The position numbers were made by a program, and so were the translations under genes. From assembly GCA_964650965.1 (NCBI GenBank), contig CAZYYO010000049.1, forward strand, positions 1 through 18,911: a stretch of DNA of 18,911 nt, in the 5' to 3' direction. The notes beneath the pieces were generated by a model. It was given only the letters and a program-made list of their open reading frames with translations, did not search any database and was not told the origin of the DNA. The stretch is from CAZYYO01 sp964650965 (GTDB lineage: Bacteria > Bacillota > Clostridia > Lachnospirales > Lachnospiraceae). Positions 15,989-18,911 of this stretch are shown one piece after another. How positions within the stretch are numbered: position 1 is the stretch's first letter; each line of letters opens with the position of its first letter.

Positions 15989-15999
15989 GGCTTTTTTAC

Positions 16000-16028
16000 A
16001 TTATATTGTGGCTTTTTCTTATTTTAAA
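16000..16028 (-). promoter_or_regulatory. Distal promoter candidate for the flagellar operon (P2)
   Basis: A perfect TATAAT (16005-16000) stands 17 bases behind TTTAAA (16028-16023, 4 of 6). It begins 14 nt after the codY terminator, the right place for a fresh start of transcription. The -35 is poor. Confidence 0.4.
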
Positions 16029-16041
16029 TACTATATCAAGT

Positions 16042-16075
16042 AAAAAGGGACCTATAGTTTCCTATAAATCCCTTT
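16042..16075 (-). terminator. Intrinsic terminator after codY
   Basis: On the minus strand the RNA folds into a 14-bp stem (16075-16062 with 16057-16044, two U-G wobbles) capped by a GAAA tetraloop, followed by a U-run (16046-16042, partly within the stem). It begins 37 nt after the codY stop and should separate codY from the flagellar operon. A weaker 7-bp hairpin lies just before it (16081-16104). Confidence 0.85.
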
Positions 16076-16112
16076 AATCATACAATCCATTTTATTCAAT
16101 TGTACCAGCCAT

Positions 16113-16898
16113 TTACCGGATTGAGCCCTGTTTCTTCATATGTTCTAGCTCTTCAAATACAACATCATTCAGCACTTTTATATAGGTGCCCTTCATTCCT
16201 GAGGACCTTGATTCGATAACACCTGCGCTTTCAAATTTACGCAGTGCATTGACAATAACAGATCTAGTGATACCAACCCGATCGGCAATCTTCGATGCTA
16301 CAAGAATTCCCTCTGTTCCATCTAATTCATCAAAAATATGAATAATTGCTTCTAACTCTGAGAAGGACAAGGTGGAAATTGCCGACTTCACAATCTGAAC
16401 CTTACGGCTTTCCTCTGCATTCTCTTCATTTACGGAACGCATCATTTCTAGTCCAACCACCGTAGTTCCATACTCGCTAAGAATAATATCATCAATATCA
16501 TATTGTTTGTTAAAACGATAAACGAATAAAGTACCTAATCGTTCTCCTGCAATATCAATGGGAGTGATAATCGCAGAATATTTATTAATGTCATCCATTT
16601 CGAAACCCAACGTACGAAGATTTACATTTTCCTTGGTTGATAAGATTGCTAACAATCGCTCATTCAACATGGAATCAATAAATCCACCTACCTGGTCCAC
16701 AATTAGCTCCGTTATCTCTTTTGTATCTTCGCTGTGGCTGATTCCTAATACCTTGCCCTTCTTACTGATTACAAGAATACTGGAATCCAATATCTCTGTC
16801 AGCACCTGGCAGATATCATTAAACACCACCTTGGAAGAATTATTATTATGTAATAACTTCCCTATCTTTCGTGTTTTATCCAACAACTGGACGCTCAT
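16113..16898 (-). CDS. codY: GTP- and amino-acid-sensing transcriptional regulator CodY
   Basis: CodY is the global regulator of Firmicutes that controls amino-acid metabolism, motility and stationary-phase genes. From ATG 16898-16896 it has 261 residues, close to the 259 known for Bacillus. An upstream in-frame ATG at 16931 would add 11 residues, but AGGAGG stands 7 nt before the internal ATG. The start MSVQLLDKTRKIGKLLHNN leads into the GAF-type effector domain (about 1-155). A linker helix follows, then the winged helix with ASKIADRVGITRSVIVNALR (201-220) and SAGVIESRSSGMKGTYIKVL, nearly identical to the Bacillus DNA-reading region. The effector pocket is much less like Bacillus. A promoter with three CodY-like boxes lies upstream, suggesting autoregulation. 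Confidence 0.97.
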   Translation of the reverse strand: MSVQLLDKTRKIGKLLHNNNSSKVVFNDICQVLTEILDSSILVISKKGKVLGISHSEDTKEITELIVDQVGGFIDSMLNERLLAILSTKENVNLRTLGFEMDDINKYSAIITPIDIAGERLGTLFVYRFNKQYDIDDIILSEYGTTVVGLEMMRSVNEENAEESRKVQIVKSAISTLSFSELEAIIHIFDELDGTEGILVASKIADRVGITRSVIVNALRKFESAGVIESRSSGMKGTYIKVLNDVVFEELEHMKKQGSIR

Positions 16899-16939
16899 GC
16901 CTATCCCTCCTGTCACTAAAAATTGCAACATCTGGGTCT

Positions 16940-16968
16940 ATCTTAGCATCTTGGAGAATAAATTTCAA
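16940..16968 (-). promoter_or_regulatory. Sigma-A-type promoter candidate for codY
   Basis: TTGAAA (16968-16963, 5 of 6) is followed after 17 bases by TAAGAT (16945-16940, 4 of 6). The expected start near 16933 gives a leader of about 35 nt. The -35 is overlapped by a CodY-like box. Confidence 0.55.
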
Positions 16969-16974
16969 GAAATT
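16960..16974 (-). promoter_or_regulatory. codY: CodY-box-like site overlapping the codY -35
   Basis: This 15-mer matches the CodY consensus AATTTTCWGAAAATT at 12 of 15 positions and contains an AATTTC/GAAATT dyad. It covers the -35 hexamer, a position where binding would block RNA polymerase. Confidence 0.5.
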
Positions 16975-16980
16975 ATCGTA

Positions 16981-16995
16981 TATTTTCTGGAAATT
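16981..16995 (-). promoter_or_regulatory. CodY box upstream of codY, best match
   Basis: This sequence matches the CodY consensus at 13 of 15 positions, the best in the window. It lies just upstream of the codY -35 and overlaps a further motif by 5 bases. Confidence 0.65.
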
Positions 16996-17005
16996 TCTAA
17001 AAACT
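16991..17005 (-). promoter_or_regulatory. Second, overlapping CodY-box-like site upstream of codY
   Basis: This matches the CodY consensus at 12 of 15 positions. Its centre is 10 bp from that of the neighbouring box, one helical turn. Overlapping pairs of motifs are known for native CodY sites. It ends 8 nt after the topA stop codon. Confidence 0.5.
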
Positions 17006-17013
17006 GCTGTAAT

Positions 17014-18911
17014 TTACTCTTCTTTTTCTGTTATTTCATTATATCCACAGGTTTCATTTGCACAAACTGTTTTATTTCCCTTAATGACCATATAGCTGCC
17101 ACATTTTGGACACGGCTTTTTCACCGGTTGCTGCCAGCTCATGAAATCACACTCTGGATTACTTTCACAACCATAGAAACGTCTTCCCTTTTTGGTTTTC
17201 TTTATCACCACTTCTTTTCCACATTTCGGACATGGAACACCAATTTTTTCCAGATATGGTTTGGTATTTCTACATTCCGGGAAGCCGGGACAGGCCAGGA
17301 ATTTACCATGGGGGCCGTATTTCACCACCATATTTCGACCACATTCCTCACAGATAACATCCGTAACCTCGTCTTCAATTTTTACTTTCTCAAGTTCACG
17401 TTCTGCAGTTACTACCGCCTCTTCCAAATCTGGATAGAAATTACTTACTACAGATTTCCAGTTAACACTGCCTTCCTCTACCTTATCCAAAAGTCCCTCC
17501 AGATTGGCAGTGAAATGCTCATTGACAATGGATGGGAAGGATTCCATCATAATACTGTTAACCACATCCCCTAATTCTGTCACGTATATATTTTTTGCTT
17601 CCTTTACAATATAGCGTCTTTTCAACAGTGTGGTAATAATTGGAGAATAGGTACTTGGTCGTCCGATTCCTAATTCTTCTAAGGTACGTACCAGGGAAGC
17701 TTCTGTAAAATGAGCTGGTGGCTGAGTGAAATGCTGTTTCTCATCAAAGGTATCCAAGGAAATTGAAGAATCCTTATTTAGATTATTTACCACCGTATTC
17801 TTCTCTTCTTTTTCTTCATCTGCATCTACATAAACCATCATAAATCCATCAAAAATCCGCTTGGAAGCAGCTACAGAGAACACGTAGTCTCCTGCCTGAA
17901 TCTTAACATTGGTGGATTCATACACCGCACTGCTCATTTGGCTTGCCATAAAGCGTTTCCAAATCAACTGATATAATCTAAATTGATCTCTGGAAAGGGA
18001 ATCCTTCACCTCAGAAGGGGTACGATTTACATCTGACGGGCGAATTGCCTCATGGGCATCCTGCACCTTACTTCCATTCTTCTTATCTGCAGTAACTGCC
18101 ACTTTCAAGAATTCTTCCCCGTAATTATCCTGGATAAAGGTTCTTGAGGATTCCTGTGCCTCTTCTGATACTCTGGTAGAATCTGTTCTTAAATAGGTAA
18201 TCAGACCTGTGGTTCCACTTCCTTTAATATCTACACCTTCATAGAGCTGCTGGGCAATCCGCATGGTTTTTTGAATGGAATAATTTAATGCTTTGGAAGC
18301 CTCCTGCTGCATGGTACTGGTGGTGAAAGGCAAGGGTGCCTTCTTCTCTCGATTACTCTTTTTCACAGAGGTTACGCGGAATGTTTCTTCTTTTGTCTTA
18401 GACATAATATCATCTAAGGCAGCCTTATCTGTAATGTCTAATTTTCCATTTTTATCTCCATAGAACTTAGCCACCACCGGCTTCTTTTCATTTGCTACAT
18501 GAAGCATCGCATCTAAGGTATAATATTCCTGAGGAATAAATGCATTGATTTCTTCCTCCCTGTCACAAATAATGCGAAGTGCAACAGACTGAACACGTCC
18601 TGCACTTAAGCCTCGTTTCACCTTCACCCATAACAGGGGACTAATCTTGTAACCAACCATACGGTCTAACATTCTTCTTGCCTGTTGAGAATCTACTAGA
18701 TTCATATCAATATCCCTTGGGTGCTTCAAGGAAGTCTTAACTGCATTTTTCGTAATTTCATTAAAGCTGATTCTGCTTACATCCTTGTCATCAAGCTTAA
18801 GCGCCTTGGTAAGGTGCCAGGAAATAGCTTCTCCCTCACGGTCAGGGTCAGTTGCAAGATATATTTTATCTGCTTTTTTTACTTCTTTTCTTAAGCCTGC
18901 TAATAACGTTC
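17014..18911 (-). CDS. topA: DNA topoisomerase I (TopA), 5' end missing
   Basis: TopA relaxes negatively supercoiled DNA through a covalent 5'-phosphotyrosine. The frame is open to the right edge, so the true start is outside; 631 residues are visible, and roughly 80-90 N-terminal residues are probably missing compared with the usual length near 700. The Toprim motif LATDPDREGEAISWHL starts at visible residue 18, with D21, D23 and E25 as the metal-binding acids. The active-site tyrosine is Y239 in GLITYLRTDSTR (codon 18195-18193). Three C-terminal zinc ribbons are intact, each with four cysteines: visible residues about 520-546, 560-587 and 600-621. I see no convincing terminator after the gene, so some reading through into codY is possible. 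topA lies near codY and flgB in Bacillus as well. Confidence 0.97.
   Translation of the reverse strand, partial: TLLAGLRKEVKKADKIYLATDPDREGEAISWHLTKALKLDDKDVSRISFNEITKNAVKTSLKHPRDIDMNLVDSQQARRMLDRMVGYKISPLLWVKVKRGLSAGRVQSVALRIICDREEEINAFIPQEYYTLDAMLHVANEKKPVVAKFYGDKNGKLDITDKAALDDIMSKTKEETFRVTSVKKSNREKKAPLPFTTSTMQQEASKALNYSIQKTMRIAQQLYEGVDIKGSGTTGLITYLRTDSTRVSEEAQESSRTFIQDNYGEEFLKVAVTADKKNGSKVQDAHEAIRPSDVNRTPSEVKDSLSRDQFRLYQLIWKRFMASQMSSAVYESTNVKIQAGDYVFSVAASKRIFDGFMMVYVDADEEKEEKNTVVNNLNKDSSISLDTFDEKQHFTQPPAHFTEASLVRTLEELGIGRPSTYSPIITTLLKRRYIVKEAKNIYVTELGDVVNSIMMESFPSIVNEHFTANLEGLLDKVEEGSVNWKSVVSNFYPDLEEAVVTAERELEKVKIEDEVTDVICEECGRNMVVKYGPHGKFLACPGFPECRNTKPYLEKIGVPCPKCGKEVVIKKTKKGRRFYGCESNPECDFMSWQQPVKKPCPKCGSYMVIKGNKTVCANETCGYNEITEKEE

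Noticed and set aside
16081..16104. 7-bp hairpin between the codY stop and its terminator
   Set aside because: It has a 10-nt AT-rich loop, one wobble pair and no T-tract. The neighbouring 14-bp hairpin explains termination.
15919..16112. Possible sigma-28 promoter or c-di-GMP riboswitch before flgB
   Set aside because: No TAAA-N15-GCCGATAA-type element was found, and the gap between promoter P1 and flgB is only about 36 nt, too short for a riboswitch.
16558..17574. A plus-strand reading frame of 338 codons crossing codY and the end of topA
   Set aside because: It spans two well-recognised minus-strand genes and the promoter between them; the translation is rich in Phe, Ile and Ser as expected for the complement of AT-rich genes.
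1..18911. Mobile element, prophage, CRISPR, defence or biosynthetic cluster
   Set aside because: All genes belong to known housekeeping or flagellar families, all on one strand with consistent ribosome binding sites and no transposase, integrase, repeat array or composition break that I could see.

Overview
This window is AT-rich low-GC Firmicutes DNA, most likely from a motile clostridium of the Lachnospiraceae or a close relative. The evidence is a CodY regulator, a CheC-type FliY next to FliM, the small flagellar operon protein between flgD and flgE, AGGAGG-type ribosome binding sites, and the gene order topA-codY-flgB. The assignment to family level is inference. Every gene lies on the minus strand, so transcription runs from high to low coordinates.

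Reading in the direction of transcription: (1) 18911-17014, DNA topoisomerase I (topA), cut at its 5' end by the window edge; (2) 16898-16113, the nutrient-sensing regulator codY, with its own sigma-A-type promoter, three CodY-box-like sequences around that promoter and a clear intrinsic terminator; (3) 15918-4245, a tightly packed flagellar run: flgB, flgC, fliE, fliF, fliG, fliH, fliI, fliJ, a MotE/YlxF-like membrane protein, fliK, flgD, a TIGR02530-type protein and flgE; (4) a 231-bp gap holding a long AU-rich hairpin terminator and a good sigma-A-type promoter; (5) 4013-1, motA, motB, fliL, fliM and fliY, the last cut at its 3' end by the window edge.

The genes together build the basal body and hook. 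FlgB, FlgC and FliE form the proximal rod, FliF the MS ring, and FliG, FliM and FliY the switch. FliH, FliI and FliJ form the export ATPase complex, FliK measures the hook, FlgD caps it and FlgE builds it. MotA and MotB are the stator and FliL its partner. Filament, chemotaxis and export-gate genes are not in view and probably continue beyond the left edge.

I see no mobile element, CRISPR array, rRNA, tRNA or foreign gene cluster, and nothing that amounts to a new system. The observations most worth following are regulatory. The codY promoter carries a cluster of CodY-like boxes. The flagellar promoter next to codY carries a weaker one. The flagellar run is split by a terminator and a promoter between flgE and motA, where flbD/swrD is usually found but is absent here. 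A 12-bp hairpin with no U-tract sits between the MotE-like gene and fliK. Noncoding gaps are all under 300 bases: 231 (flgE-motA), 194 (codY-flgB), 115 (topA-codY), 96 (MotE-like-fliK) and 77 (TIGR02530 gene-flgE).
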